The translations under genes and the position numbers were made by a program. DNA of 64,000 nucleotides. Source: Rothia uropygialis. GTDB taxonomy: Bacteria > Actinomycetota > Actinomycetes > Actinomycetales > Micrococcaceae. Shown here piece after piece: positions 41,276-52,649 of this stretch. A model generated the notes under the pieces. That model was not told where the DNA came from. It ran no database searches and was given only the letters and a program-made list of their open reading frames with translations. The stretch covers positions 124,001 to 188,000 of the forward strand of contig NZ_NOIS01000005.1 of NCBI RefSeq assembly GCF_004137765.1, written 5' to 3'. Position 1 is the stretch's first letter. Each line of letters starts with the position of its first letter.

Positions 41276-41950
41276 ATGACCGAAACCAACAACATTCCCG
41301 AGAATCTTGCGGGCATGATCGACCACACCATTCTGGCGCCGAATGCTCGCTCGACGGACGTGTTGCGTCTGTGTCAGGAAGCTCGCGATCATGGTTTCGC
41401 GTCCGTATGCGTGAACCCGGTATGGGCCAAGTTGGTCGCGCAGGAGCTCGAAGGCAGCGCGGCTGTTGCCTGCGCTGTCGTCGGCTTCCCTCTCGGTGCT
41501 GCCAGCACTGACACCAAGGTTTTCGAGGCCGCCACCGCTTTGGCGGACGGGGCACGCGAGATCGACATGGTGATTAATATAGCGGCTGCCCTGGAGTCGG
41601 ACGAGGATGCACTGACGGCCGATATCAAGGCCGTGGCGGACGCCGTGCACGAACGCGAGGGGTTGCTCAAAGTCATTATCGAGACCTGCCTTCTCGACGA
41701 GACCCAGAAAGTCCTCGCTTGCAAGGCAGCCGTGGCCGCAGGGGCGGACTTCGTCAAGACGTCCACGGGTTTTTCGACCGGTGGAGCCACTGTCGAGGAC
41801 GTCGAGCTCATGAGGAAGACCGTCGGCCCGGACATCGGAGTCAAGGCGTCCGGAGGTATCCGAACCCGGGAGGACGCGCTGACCATGATCGGGGCCGGCG
41901 CAAACCGGATCGGAGCATCGAAGGGCATCGAAATCATCGGGGCAAGCTAA
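41276..41950 (+). CDS. deoC: deoxyribose-phosphate aldolase
   Basis: Class I aldolase splitting deoxyribose-5-phosphate to acetaldehyde and glyceraldehyde-3-phosphate, 224 aa, normal length. Visible motifs: MIDHTILAPNARSTDV at the N-terminus, GAREIDMVINIAAALE, KVIIETCLLDE, the Schiff-base lysine in FVKTSTGFSTGGATVEDV and VKASGGIRTREDAL near the end. TGGAG lies before the ATG. The acetaldehyde it makes could be handled by the ExaC-like dehydrogenase at 31-32.5 kb, but that is only a metabolic link. Third gene of the nucleoside-salvage run. Confidence 0.96.
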   Translation: MTETNNIPENLAGMIDHTILAPNARSTDVLRLCQEARDHGFASVCVNPVWAKLVAQELEGSAAVACAVVGFPLGAASTDTKVFEAATALADGAREIDMVINIAAALESDEDALTADIKAVADAVHEREGLLKVIIETCLLDETQKVLACKAAVAAGADFVKTSTGFSTGGATVEDVELMRKTVGPDIGVKASGGIRTREDALTMIGAGANRIGASKGIEIIGAS

Positions 41951-41966
41951 ACGGCCGGACAGCTCT

Positions 41967-41972
41967 TATACT
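41967..41972 (+). promoter_or_regulatory. -10 box upstream of the small membrane protein gene
   Basis: TATACT, a near-consensus -10, lies about 75 bases before the ATG at 42047. No strong -35 is seen. Confidence 0.5.
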
Positions 41973-42046
41973 AGAGAAGACTCGATATCGACTCTGCGTC
42001 ACCCCAAGTGATGCTTGAGTGACCAACCTTGAGGAATGAGGATCGC

Positions 42047-42370
42047 ATGACCCACGGAGAAGAATCGGCGTTCAGGGAAGGGGCAGCCGACTACGCACAG
42101 AATTCGGAGGCGTACCCGTCGAACCAGAAGGTCCGGAGTCATTCCGGAGAAGGCCACACGGTCAGCAACCTGTTGACCTTCATCTTCTGCATGATTCTGC
42201 TGGTCGCGTCCTTCTATTGCTTCGGCCTGTGGATCTCCGATTCCAAGGCATGGTTGCCTTTCGCGATCGCGATCGTCCTGTATGGATTGACCTTCATGGT
42301 GCCCCTCAACATCCTTCGGGGCAAAACCGCCAAGGATTCCCCCGGGGGCAAAGAACTGACTCAGCTCTAG
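42047..42370 (+). CDS. small two-helix membrane protein of unknown function
   Basis: 107 aa: a polar N-terminal 45 residues rich in Glu, Ser and Asn, then two hydrophobic segments (about 42-64, LLTFIFCMILLVASFYCFGLW, and 70-90, LPFAIAIVLYGLTFMVPL), and a short polar tail. No family was recognised. The ATG at 42047 has GAGGAT upstream and its own promoter box at 41967; an upstream in-frame TTG at 42029 would add six residues. It ends before a strong terminator. Orientation of the helices suggests both ends are cytoplasmic. Role unknown. Confidence 0.75.
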   Translation: MTHGEESAFREGAADYAQNSEAYPSNQKVRSHSGEGHTVSNLLTFIFCMILLVASFYCFGLWISDSKAWLPFAIAIVLYGLTFMVPLNILRGKTAKDSPGGKELTQL

Positions 42371-42421
42371 GCTCTCCGAAAAGCGCCCCTTCCAAACCGT
42401 GACGTCGGTGAGGAATGAATC

Positions 42422-42471
42422 AAGCCACGATGGATACCGACCTGGACGGGTCAGCATCCATCGTGGCTTTT
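42422..42471 (+). terminator. terminator after the small membrane protein gene
   Basis: AAGCCACGATGGAT (42422-42435) pairs with ATCCATCGTGGCTT (42456-42469), followed by TT. A-rich sequence on the other side also lets it work for mfd transcripts. Confidence 0.85.
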
Positions 42472-42619
42472 CATTGATTAAGGCCGAAAGCGATGTCGAA
42501 GCCTTCACCTCAAGTGGCTCTCCGCCGGCTCAGGAACGGCTCGCCGCCAGAGGACGCGGCGGTCTCGCGTACGAAGCCGCCCGTCAGGACCATCGGGACA
42601 GGCCCGGCGCCCCAAGCCT

Positions 42620-45600
42620 CTAGCTCAGAACCGCGTCGATGAACCCTTCGACCCACTCGAGAATCTGGTCATCGACCAGGTCTTTGCCACCCACGGGCGC
42701 GGACTTCGGCTTGGGGACCAGTATTTGCTTCTGCTCGGTACCTTGCACGACCTTGATGAGCGAGTTCGGGTACATGCGGTTCAGGCGCATCTCACGGGAT
42801 TCGGCCAAGTTCACCGGGTAGAACCGAATCTTCGGTCCCATGACCATGATCTCGGTAAGCCCCGCCGACCTCGCCTTGATGCGCAGTCGCGCAATCTTGA
42901 GGAGGTTCTCGGCAGGTTGCGGCAATTCACCGTAACGGTCACGCAGTTCAGCTCCGACCTCGTCAACGGCTTCGTCACTCGCCGCAGCCGCTAGGTTGCG
43001 GTATGCCTCCAACCGGAGCCGCTCCCCCGGAACGTAATCGTGTGGCAGATGAGCATCCACGGGGAGCTCGATCTTCATCTCGGCAGGAGCCTCTTCCTGC
43101 TCCTCGCCTCGGTAGTCGGCGACGGCCTCGCCGACCAAACGCAAATACAGGTCAAAACCCACTCCCGCGATGTGCCCGGACTGCTCACCGCCGAGAAGGT
43201 TACCGGCACCACGGATTTCCAGATCCTTCATAGCCAGCTGCATACCTGCGCCGAGCTCGTTATGAGCCGCCACGGCCTTGAGCCGTTCCAGGGCGACCTC
43301 GCCCAGCGGCTTCTCGAGAGGATACAAGAAATAGGCATAGGCACGTTCGCGCCCTCGGCCAACTCGGCCACGGAGCTGGTGAAGTTGCGAAAGCCCGTAA
43401 TTATTCGCCCGGTCCACAATCAGCGTGTTGGCATTGGAAATATCCAGGCCCGTCTCCACGATCGTGGTGCATACCAGAACGTCGAATCGTTTCTCCCAGA
43501 AATCGACGATGATCTGTTCGAGCCGGGCTTCGCTCATCTGTCCGTGAGCCACGGCGATGCGGGCTTCCGGAACAAGTTTTTGCAGGTCGGAAGCGACCCG
43601 GTCGATCGAGGAGACCCTGTTGTGGACGTAGAAGACCTGGCCCTCGCGCATCAGCTCACGACGCACTGCCGCAGCGACCTGCTTTTCGGTGTGCGGTCCC
43701 ACGAAAGTAAGGACCGGATGCCTTTCCTCGGGAGGCGTCGCCAACGTTGAAGTCTCTCGAATACCGGTCAGCGACATCTCCAGCGTTCGGGGAATCGGCG
43801 TCGCGGACATGGCCAACACGTCAACGTTGGTCCGCAACGTCTTCAGTTTTTCCTTGTGCTCGACGCCGAATCGCTGCTCTTCATCGATGATCACCAACCC
43901 GAGGTCTTTGAAAGTGATGTCCGATGAAAGCAACCGGTGCGTGCCGATGACGACGTCGATGGTTCCGTCGGTAATTCCGGATTCGACCGCTTTGGATTCT
44001 TTGGGTGTCTGGAAACGCGAAAGAGTCGCGACCCGGACGGGGAACCCACTGAAGCGTTCGGTGAACGTCTCGGAATGTTGTTGAGCCAGCAGCGTCGTCG
44101 GCACGAGGATTGCTACCTGTTTTCCGTCCTGAACGGCCTTGAATGCGGCCCGCACGGCAACCTCGGTTTTGCCGTACCCGACATCGCCCGAAATCAACCG
44201 GTCCATCGGGATTTCCCGCTCCATGTCGGCCTTGACCTCGTTGATCGTCGTCAGCTGGTCGGGGGTCTCCACGTACGGGAACGCCTCTTCCAGTTCCCGT
44301 TGCCAGGGCGTATCCGGAGCAAAGGCATGGCCGCGTGAAGCCATGCGTGCCGAATACAAGCGGATGAGGTCGGCAGCGATCTCTTTGACGGCTTTTCGGG
44401 CCCGTGACTTTGTCTTCGCCCAGTCGGAGCCGCCCATCTTGGACAGCGTGGGTGCATCACCGCCAACATAGTTGGTGACCTGGTCCAATTGATCCGTCGG
44501 AACGAAAAGCCGGTCCCGCGGCGCCCCACGCTTCGACGAAGCGTACTCCAGAACCAAGTACTCCTTCATCGGCTTCGGCTGGCCAGGCTTGACCATGGCC
44601 CCGGCAATGGGCCGCTGAATCAGCTCGACGAACTGCCCGATACCGTGCTGCTCGTGAACAACGTAATCCCCGGGCTTGAGCGCGAGCGGGTCCACCGCGT
44701 TGCGACGGCGCCGAGCGGGGAGTTTCCTCATGTCACGCGTCGTATAGGGGCTGGCCTTGCCCAGGACGTCGGATTCCGTCAGAAGAGCAATCTTCGCTTC
44801 TTCGAGGACGAATCCGGTTCCGTGAGGCGAGGTCGTGAGCTCGATGATGCCCGGCTGCGGCTCCTCATCGAGGTCCTCACGTCGGGCGGCAGGCAGGTCG
44901 GCCCCCTGGAACAATTCGGTCAATCGATTCAACGGGCCCGGGCCGTCCGTAACCGCCACGACCTGCCACCCGTTGCGCACGTGATCGCCCACGACATCGA
45001 GCATTGCATCCACGTTCCCCGCGAAGGTCAATGGGGCCCGAACCGAAATCGTCAGGCTGTCGGCCTCGTCCTCGATCGCCTCGTCTACTCCCAAGGACGT
45101 GATGGACCACCAGCCGTGCCCCAACTCCAGGGCTTCGCTTCGCGCATCCGAGACTGACATGAAACTGGCCTGGGCCAGGCCCGTCTCGTTGATGTCGATG
45201 GGAGCCTGCTGCCCGTTGGAGGCCTGCTCCCATGCGGCGAGAAGGAATTCCTCGTTCGTGGCGACCAGGTCCGCGGCACGCGTACGAACCTTTTCCGGCT
45301 CCAGAAGAACTGTCATCGAGTCCTTCGGCAAGGAAGCGATCAGAGTCGTCATCTCGTCCACGAGGAGAGGAGCCAGGGATTCCATACCCTCCACATAGAT
45401 TCCGCCCGCGATTCTCTCCAACATGGATTCGGCGCCCGGCAGCGTATTCTTCAATGTCGCGGCCCGAGACATGACGTTTGGGGTGATCAGGATTTCCCGG
45501 CACGGCGGAGCGATCAGCTCCGTCGGGTCCTCCCCTTCTTTGGGGGTGAATGTGCGCTGGTCGGCGATCGCGAACCATTTCATCTGGTCGATCTCGTCGC

Positions 45601-46255
45601 CAAAAAAGTCGATGCGGACGGGATGGTCCTCGATGGGAGAGAAAACATCCAGAATCCCTCCGCGTACCGCGAATTCACCGCGCTTGGTCACCAAGTCCAC
45701 ACGCGAATACGCCGCTGAGGCCAGTGCCTCGACCGTCTCTTCGAAGTCATGTTCTTCACCCACCCCCAGGCGCACGGGCTTCATGGACTCCAAACTTGCA
45801 GAAATAGGCTGGAGAACGGAACGGATGGGTGCGATGACCACGCGCACGACGTCCTGGGCTTCCGAGATCCTGCGTAGCACGGCCAAGCGCTGTCCCACCG
45901 TGTCCGAGCGCGGCGACAGTCTTTCGTGAGGCAACGTCTCCCACGCCGGGAAACGTGTCACGCTGCCCGGATCCAGGTAGGATCCCAGGATCCCTTCGAG
46001 GTCCTCGGCTTCACGGTCGGTGGCGGTGATCGCCAGGACCACAGGTGCGTGCTGATCCGTTTCCCCGATCAGGCCCTGTTCGGTCGCCGCGCCCAGACCA
46101 TCGGTGACTTGTGCCACAAGTGGCGCGCGGAGTCCTTCCGCGGCACCGATCACGGTCTCCGCGGAGCGCTCGGCTGACGCACGAGATGCCTGAGCCAGAA
46201 CATTGGCGAAAGTCGGTTCCTTGTCGAGGGCTTTTCGCAACCCGATGAGGCTCAT
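42620..46255 (-). CDS. mfd: transcription-repair coupling factor
   Basis: 1211-aa superfamily 2 translocase that removes stalled RNA polymerase and recruits UvrA. The N-terminal UvrB-like modules run to about residue 350 (FPAWETLPHERLSPRSDTVGQRL); an RNA-polymerase-interacting domain follows with LKPGDYVVHEQHGIGQF (about 510-580). The helicase core has Walker A in ISGDVGYGKTEVAVRAAFKA, DEEQRFGV as Walker B, SATPIPRTLEMSL and LIVDRANNYGLSQLHQLRGRVGR; the C-terminal domain is D7. The ATG at 46255 has AAGGA about ten bases upstream; the open extension to 46411 has no support. It lies at the mfd-pth-ctc end of the conserved block. Confidence 0.97.
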   Translation of the reverse strand: MSLIGLRKALDKEPTFANVLAQASRASAERSAETVIGAAEGLRAPLVAQVTDGLGAATEQGLIGETDQHAPVVLAITATDREAEDLEGILGSYLDPGSVTRFPAWETLPHERLSPRSDTVGQRLAVLRRISEAQDVVRVVIAPIRSVLQPISASLESMKPVRLGVGEEHDFEETVEALASAAYSRVDLVTKRGEFAVRGGILDVFSPIEDHPVRIDFFGDEIDQMKWFAIADQRTFTPKEGEDPTELIAPPCREILITPNVMSRAATLKNTLPGAESMLERIAGGIYVEGMESLAPLLVDEMTTLIASLPKDSMTVLLEPEKVRTRAADLVATNEEFLLAAWEQASNGQQAPIDINETGLAQASFMSVSDARSEALELGHGWWSITSLGVDEAIEDEADSLTISVRAPLTFAGNVDAMLDVVGDHVRNGWQVVAVTDGPGPLNRLTELFQGADLPAARREDLDEEPQPGIIELTTSPHGTGFVLEEAKIALLTESDVLGKASPYTTRDMRKLPARRRRNAVDPLALKPGDYVVHEQHGIGQFVELIQRPIAGAMVKPGQPKPMKEYLVLEYASSKRGAPRDRLFVPTDQLDQVTNYVGGDAPTLSKMGGSDWAKTKSRARKAVKEIAADLIRLYSARMASRGHAFAPDTPWQRELEEAFPYVETPDQLTTINEVKADMEREIPMDRLISGDVGYGKTEVAVRAAFKAVQDGKQVAILVPTTLLAQQHSETFTERFSGFPVRVATLSRFQTPKESKAVESGITDGTIDVVIGTHRLLSSDITFKDLGLVIIDEEQRFGVEHKEKLKTLRTNVDVLAMSATPIPRTLEMSLTGIRETSTLATPPEERHPVLTFVGPHTEKQVAAAVRRELMREGQVFYVHNRVSSIDRVASDLQKLVPEARIAVAHGQMSEARLEQIIVDFWEKRFDVLVCTTIVETGLDISNANTLIVDRANNYGLSQLHQLRGRVGRGRERAYAYFLYPLEKPLGEVALERLKAVAAHNELGAGMQLAMKDLEIRGAGNLLGGEQSGHIAGVGFDLYLRLVGEAVADYRGEEQEEAPAEMKIELPVDAHLPHDYVPGERLRLEAYRNLAAAASDEAVDEVGAELRDRYGELPQPAENLLKIARLRIKARSAGLTEIMVMGPKIRFYPVNLAESREMRLNRMYPNSLIKVVQGTEQKQILVPKPKSAPVGGKDLVDDQILEWVEGFIDAVLS

Positions 46256-46468
46256 AAAACGCAGTCCTTGAATGGTCGGGGTCTGGGATTGCACCCGGTT
46301 TTGGGCACGCAGAAAGCGCCCGAATTCTTTCGAGACACACGGGCGATGCTCGGCATGGAACCGAACGAACCCTACATTACGCCCGTCGTCGATCCCGCTC
46401 CACGGGCCCATGCTCCAGGCTTAACCACCCTGCAAGGCTCGGCCCGGGTTCGGCCGCGTTCTTCCCGC

Positions 46469-46474
46469 TAGACT
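46469..46474 (+). promoter_or_regulatory. -10 box upstream of DUF2505 gene
   Basis: TAGACT about 38 bases before the ATG at 46513. The leader carries an in-frame stop shortly before the start codon. Confidence 0.45.
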
Positions 46475-46512
46475 GAGCCTGAATCTGTTCACCGAACTGA
46501 ATTGAGTTATTC

Positions 46513-47013
46513 ATGGCTATGAAGGAATCACACACCATCAACGCTCCGATCGACCGTGTCATCGAAGCCTTCAGCTCGGAAGACTTTGCGCGGCATGTAG
46601 CGCAGAAGGCCGGAGTCGAGTTCCAGAGCCTTTCCGTCGACGGAGAGACCTCGGGCCCGTTCACCGTGACCACCGTCCGCGGCGTCGGTGCGGACAAAGT
46701 TCCCAGCGTCGCTCAGAAGTTCGTGAGCAACGGCGTCAAGTTGACCCAGGTGGATGAATACAGCGCCCCTCGAGAGGACGGCTCGCGCACGATCGAGACC
46801 AAGATCGATGTCGCAGGCCTCCCGGTCTCTGCGACGGCTCACCAGGATCTGAAGTCCCAGGGCGAGCAGACCGTCGTCGACGTCGAGGGCGATGTCAAAG
46901 CAAATATCCCGTTGGTCGGCAAGAAAATTTCCGCCGCCGCCGAACCGTACATCGGCAAGGCACTTTCATTGCAGAGCACGACCGCCGAAGCCTGGATCAA
47001 GAACCACAGCTAG
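46513..47013 (+). CDS. DUF2505 domain protein (START/SRPBCC-like)
   Basis: 166 aa, one domain of the actinobacterial DUF2505 family, predicted to fold like SRPBCC ligand-binding proteins. It runs from SHTINAPIDRVIEAFSSEDFA through a central beta-sheet to the C-terminal helix PLVGKKISAAAEPYIGKALS. No signal peptide or membrane segment. Function unknown; lipid or hydrophobic ligand binding is the default guess for the fold. It stands divergent from mfd and is followed 131 bp later by nhaA. Confidence 0.85.
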   Translation: MAMKESHTINAPIDRVIEAFSSEDFARHVAQKAGVEFQSLSVDGETSGPFTVTTVRGVGADKVPSVAQKFVSNGVKLTQVDEYSAPREDGSRTIETKIDVAGLPVSATAHQDLKSQGEQTVVDVEGDVKANIPLVGKKISAAAEPYIGKALSLQSTTAEAWIKNHS

Positions 47014-47144
47014 CCCCGTCTCTGGGTGATACAGCGGCGTCTTCCGTCCAGCGTGCACGTCTTCATCTTCGGCTGAATTCGGCAGTGCCCGGAAGGCGCC
47101 GCTAGCGTAAGTAAGAACCGCCAAGATCGCACCATGAGGAAGAA

Positions 47145-48512
47145 ATGACGACGACACTCGCGCAAGAGGGCTATCACCAGAGCAAATTCGGTATGAAACT
47201 GCGTGAGGGCAACACTGGTGGTCTTCTGATGATCGCCGCGATGGTTCTCGGCTTGCTCTTCGCCAATACGGCGCTGTCCGACGGATATTTCGGCCTCCGC
47301 GACGCGCACCTCGGTATTGCCGGTGTCGACAGCGCTTTTCATACGGTCGGCGAGTGGGCTTCCGAAGGCCTCCTGGCCGTGTTCTTCTTCATGACCGGAC
47401 TCGAGCTCAAGTCCGAATTCGTCGATGGTGAGCTCCGACGCATCAAGAAGGCCGTCGTGCCCGTGGTCGCCGCGTTCGGCGGCGTCGCCATGCCGGCGAT
47501 CATTTATGCCGTGATCAATCTGGTCTGGGGAGACTCTGCGACCTTGCGAGGATGGGCCACCCCCACGGCCACGGACATCGCTTTCGCCGTATCGGTGCTC
47601 GCCGTGGTCGGCTCCGCACTTCCGACGGCGATGCGAACCTTCCTGCTGACACTTGCCGTCGTCGACGACCTGATCGCGATTGTGATCATCGCATTCGTCT
47701 ACTCTGAAGGCGTCAATTTCCTCTACTTGGGCCTGGCTGTCCTTCCCGCCGTACTTTTCTGGGTTCTGACCCACAAGTGGCCCCGGTTCTTTGCCCACAG
47801 CGCCTGGGGCGCCTGGGTCATCCTATTGCCCATCGGCCTCCTAACCTGGATCCTCATTTACTCGGCGGGTATTCACGCTACGATCGCGGGCGTCGTGCTG
47901 GGCTTCATGGTTCCCGTTCTGCATCGCTCCAAACCGCGTGCGGGCGAAGCCCCGATCGGCCTGGCACCGCGTCTTTCGCACCGTTTCGCGCCGCTGTCGA
48001 ATGGCATTGCGATACCCGTTTTCGCTTTCTTCGCTTCCGGCGTTGCCGTGGGCGGCTGGTCCGGAATCGTCGACGCCTTCTCGGATCCGGTGGCAATCGG
48101 CGTCGTCGTCGGTCTCGTGCTGGGCAAGACCATAGGAATCTTCGGGTCGACGTGGATTCTGACACATATTTCAGGGGCCGAGATCGACGAGGACATGAAA
48201 TGGATCGATGTCTTCGGTCTCGCAATGATGGGCGGAATCGGTTTTACCGTCGCGTTGCTCGTCGCCGAGCTGAGCTTCGGCCTGGGAACCATCCACGACG
48301 ATCACGCCAAGGTCGGTGTGCTGACCGGTTCTCTTCTCTCCGCAATTCTCGGCGGCACTCTGCTGGGAATTCGCAATGCCCACTACAAGCGCCTCCGAGC
48401 ACAAGGAATCCCTGTGGACACGTATGACGGCGACGAGCCGGATGAGCTCGAGGCAACGGAGGCCTTTGCCCAGGACGATCCCGACGCTGCGGATTCGCGT
48501 CCTCGTTCGTAA
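47145..48512 (+). CDS. nhaA: Na+/H+ antiporter NhaA
   Basis: 455-aa inner-membrane exchanger that expels Na+ for H+ and supports pH and salt tolerance. The catalytic aspartates correspond to those in LAVVDDLIAIVIIAF (the D-D pair) and TPTATDIAFAVSVLAVVG; the discontinuous-helix region TATDIAF is intact. About 11-12 membrane helices, plus a 50-residue acidic C-terminal tail rich in Asp/Glu. GAGGAAG lies before the ATG. TAGCGT at about 47103 may be the promoter -10. Converges on sufU with a 6-bp gap. Confidence 0.96.
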   Translation: MTTTLAQEGYHQSKFGMKLREGNTGGLLMIAAMVLGLLFANTALSDGYFGLRDAHLGIAGVDSAFHTVGEWASEGLLAVFFFMTGLELKSEFVDGELRRIKKAVVPVVAAFGGVAMPAIIYAVINLVWGDSATLRGWATPTATDIAFAVSVLAVVGSALPTAMRTFLLTLAVVDDLIAIVIIAFVYSEGVNFLYLGLAVLPAVLFWVLTHKWPRFFAHSAWGAWVILLPIGLLTWILIYSAGIHATIAGVVLGFMVPVLHRSKPRAGEAPIGLAPRLSHRFAPLSNGIAIPVFAFFASGVAVGGWSGIVDAFSDPVAIGVVVGLVLGKTIGIFGSTWILTHISGAEIDEDMKWIDVFGLAMMGGIGFTVALLVAELSFGLGTIHDDHAKVGVLTGSLLSAILGGTLLGIRNAHYKRLRAQGIPVDTYDGDEPDELEATEAFAQDDPDAADSRPRS

Positions 48513-48518
48513 AGCCGC

Positions 48519-48980
48519 TCAGGCCCCGGAGACGCCCGCTTCTTTTGCGGCTTCTTCGGCCGCTACCCATGAAAGCATTGCGCACTTGACGCGGGCCACG
48601 AATTTCGAAACCCCCGCGAATGCAGCGGCGTCGCCCAAGGTTTCTTCGTCCGGCTCGACGCGGCCGCGCGAACGAAGCATCTCGCGAAATTCGTCGACCA
48701 TTCGGTAGAACTCATCGGTGGTCATGCCGGGGGCCATCTCGGACAAGACGGAAGCGGCAGCCATCGAAATGGAGCACCCATCTCCCTCCCAGGACAGGGC
48801 CTCGATTCGCCGACCACGTTCGTCGAGCGAAATACGCACGTTGATTTCGTCGCCGCACGTCGGGTTGTACTGGTGGTTCTCGGCGGAGTATCCCGTCTGC
48901 GAAGCCGGCAGCCCTTCCCCTGAGCGCTTGCGGGAATGATCCAGGATGATCTGCTGATACAGCTGATCAAGGTCGCTCAT
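48519..48980 (-). CDS. sufU: SUF sulfur transfer/scaffold protein SufU
   Basis: 153-aa SufU: a zinc-bound sulfur acceptor that collects persulfide sulfur from SufS for iron-sulfur cluster assembly. The metal/sulfur ligands are the cysteines of YNPTCGDEI, DGCSISMAAAS and VARVKCAMLSW, with the aspartate of CGDE. The N-terminus LDQLYQQIILDHSRKR is typical. It follows sufS by 24 bp on the same strand. The SufBCD scaffold is not in this window. Confidence 0.95.
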   Translation of the reverse strand: MSDLDQLYQQIILDHSRKRSGEGLPASQTGYSAENHQYNPTCGDEINVRISLDERGRRIEALSWEGDGCSISMAAASVLSEMAPGMTTDEFYRMVDEFREMLRSRGRVEPDEETLGDAAAFAGVSKFVARVKCAMLSWVAAEEAAKEAGVSGA

Positions 48981-49004
48981 GAGTGATTACTTCCTGTGCT
49001 TTCT

Positions 49005-50947
<1,943 letters not shown>

Positions 50948-51038
50948 GCTATTCCTCCTTCAGTCCGAACCACCCGGCGTCGACGATTCTCGTTCCATTC
51001 TTGCCCGCCTCAAGTACCTCTTCGTACCGCCAGGCAAG

Positions 51039-51074
51039 GGAAAGGCCCGTCGATGTCGATCGACGGGCCTTTCC
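51039..51074 (-). terminator. terminator between rplY and pth
   Basis: GGAAAGGCCCGTCGAT (51039-51054) pairs perfectly with ATCGACGGGCCTTTCC (51059-51074). Pyrimidine-rich flanks lie on both sides. It should end the rplY message. Confidence 0.85.
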
Positions 51075-51091
51075 TTTCGACAGAGCGAGTA

Positions 51092-51724
51092 TTACTCGCT
51101 GTCCTCCTCGGAGGACTCCTCTTCGGAGGAACCTTCGCCTTCTTCGGCTTCGGCCCCTTCCTCGGGCTCTTCGCCAAGGTCCTGCTCGACCTCTTCGGAG
51201 ATGTTCACAATGATGAGGTCTTCCTCGGACACGAGGTTGACGCCTTCCGGCAGCTCAAGGTCCGCTGCGGTGACGTGCTCGCCATCGCCACGGCCGGCGA
51301 GGTCAACGAGGACTTCCTCGGGAACGTCCAAAGCGTCGGCGTCGACGACGACGACCTGCTCGGGCTGGGTCCACAGGTTACCGGGGGCAACCTCGCCCTC
51401 GACCGTAACCGGAATTTCAACCTCGACGCGCTCGCCGCGGCGAACCGTCAAGAGGTCAACGTGGTAGATCTCGGGACGGATCGAGTGACGCTGGATGTCC
51501 TTGATCATGGCCAAGTGGCTCTTGCCCTCGATGTCCAGGGACAAAACAGCGTTGGGGTTACGAGCGGCCATCATGGTGGCGTGACCCGGGAGAACGATGT
51601 GGATGGGGTCTTCGCCGTGTCCGTAGATCACGGCGGGAATCTTGTCCGCGCGGCGGATGCGGCGAGCCGCGCCCTTACCGAATTCGTCGCGGGATTCCGC
51701 GGAGATCTTTGTGCGGTCAGCCAT
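51092..51724 (-). CDS. rplY: 50S ribosomal protein L25/general stress protein Ctc
   Basis: 210-aa long form (TL5/CTC type) of the 5S-rRNA-binding ribosomal protein. The N-terminal L25 domain (1-90) starts MADRTKISAESRDEFGKGAARRIRRADKIPAVIYG; a second domain TL5_C covers residues 95-185, and an acidic Glu/Ser tail ends the protein (EEGEGSSEEES). AAAGGTGG precedes the ATG. In relatives it follows prs directly; here a 6.9-kb polysaccharide island lies between prs and this gene. Confidence 0.97.
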   Translation of the reverse strand: MADRTKISAESRDEFGKGAARRIRRADKIPAVIYGHGEDPIHIVLPGHATMMAARNPNAVLSLDIEGKSHLAMIKDIQRHSIRPEIYHVDLLTVRRGERVEVEIPVTVEGEVAPGNLWTQPEQVVVVDADALDVPEEVLVDLAGRGDGEHVTAADLELPEGVNLVSEEDLIIVNISEEVEQDLGEEPEEGAEAEEGEGSSEEESSEEDSE

Positions 51725-51942
51725 GCTGAACCACCTTTCGTATCGGAACTAGTTCTTCAGTGCGCCAAGTTGATTCGAACTGGCGCGGTTCCATACGGGC
51801 GATTGCCCACGGTGTTTCGCTGACCAGCCATCGTCGATTACGGAGGATTGCGCCTCCCTCGCCTTGGCATACCTATCTATTATGTGGTGCCCGAATGCCC
51901 GGCGCAACCTCATCGTTCCTTCAGCACCAGCGGATACGGCAA

Positions 51943-52506
51943 CTACCGCCTCGAACTTCTCGGCCCGTACCCGTCGGCAGCCCGGCCGTCCGCACCGAAG
52001 ACCTGCTCCTGACTCGATTGGTGTTTCCTCGCCCAGACCCTGTGGATTGTCCAGAGGAGCGCCAGCCCCACCACGGTTCCAAGAATTCCGCCCAGCGAGT
52101 TGAACACTGCGTCGACGGGGTCGAATATACGACCGGGCAGAAATGCATACTGAAAGAATTCGATGAAACTTGATCCGAGAATTGCGAGAATCCACCAGAC
52201 CCATATTCTGATTCGGGGAAATGCTAATACCAAGCACGCCGTCAAAGGGACAAACACCATGGCATTCATGCCCCGCTCCACACTCTCCGGTGAAATGTGA
52301 TGACGGAGCCACGGTGTTGGGGTGAGGATCCGCCAGATGTTGATGAGGGTCTGACCAATCTGTGCACCATTCGGCCAGAAGAAGCACACCGCCGCGATCA
52401 TCGCCAACACGGCGAATACGGTGACCGCCAACCTTCTGAGCGGGCGCATCAATTCGGTGTGGCGAAGACCCTGACGAATTCCGGGCAAGAAGACTGGTCC
52501 AGGCAC
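51943..52506 (-). CDS. VanZ family membrane protein
   Basis: 187-aa membrane protein with four to five hydrophobic segments: MRPLRRLAVTVFAVLAMIAAVCF region, FVPLTACLVLAFPRI, IWVWWILAILGSSFIEFFQYAFLPGR and IFDPVDAVFNSLGGILGTVVGLALL. The segment EFFQ...GRIFDPVDAVFNSLGGILG is the VanZ core (named for teicoplanin resistance, but most members are of unknown function and often sit in polysaccharide loci). The GTG at 52506 is chosen because GAAGGA lies seven bases upstream; the -10-like TAATCT is 18 bases further up. A longer frame to 52566 lacks a ribosome site. Confidence 0.8.
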   Translation of the reverse strand: MPGPVFLPGIRQGLRHTELMRPLRRLAVTVFAVLAMIAAVCFFWPNGAQIGQTLINIWRILTPTPWLRHHISPESVERGMNAMVFVPLTACLVLAFPRIRIWVWWILAILGSSFIEFFQYAFLPGRIFDPVDAVFNSLGGILGTVVGLALLWTIHRVWARKHQSSQEQVFGADGRAADGYGPRSSRR

Positions 52507-52649
52507 GTACGCTTCCTTCTTCGGTGTTAGATTATTGACTGTCGATCCGCGGGTCCGGGGATCCATCCCGAATGCTACTCGACCCGTCTTCGTAGTATTT
52601 CCGCACGAAATGACTTTCAGGGCAGGTGGGGCCGCCCTCGAGGGATTGT

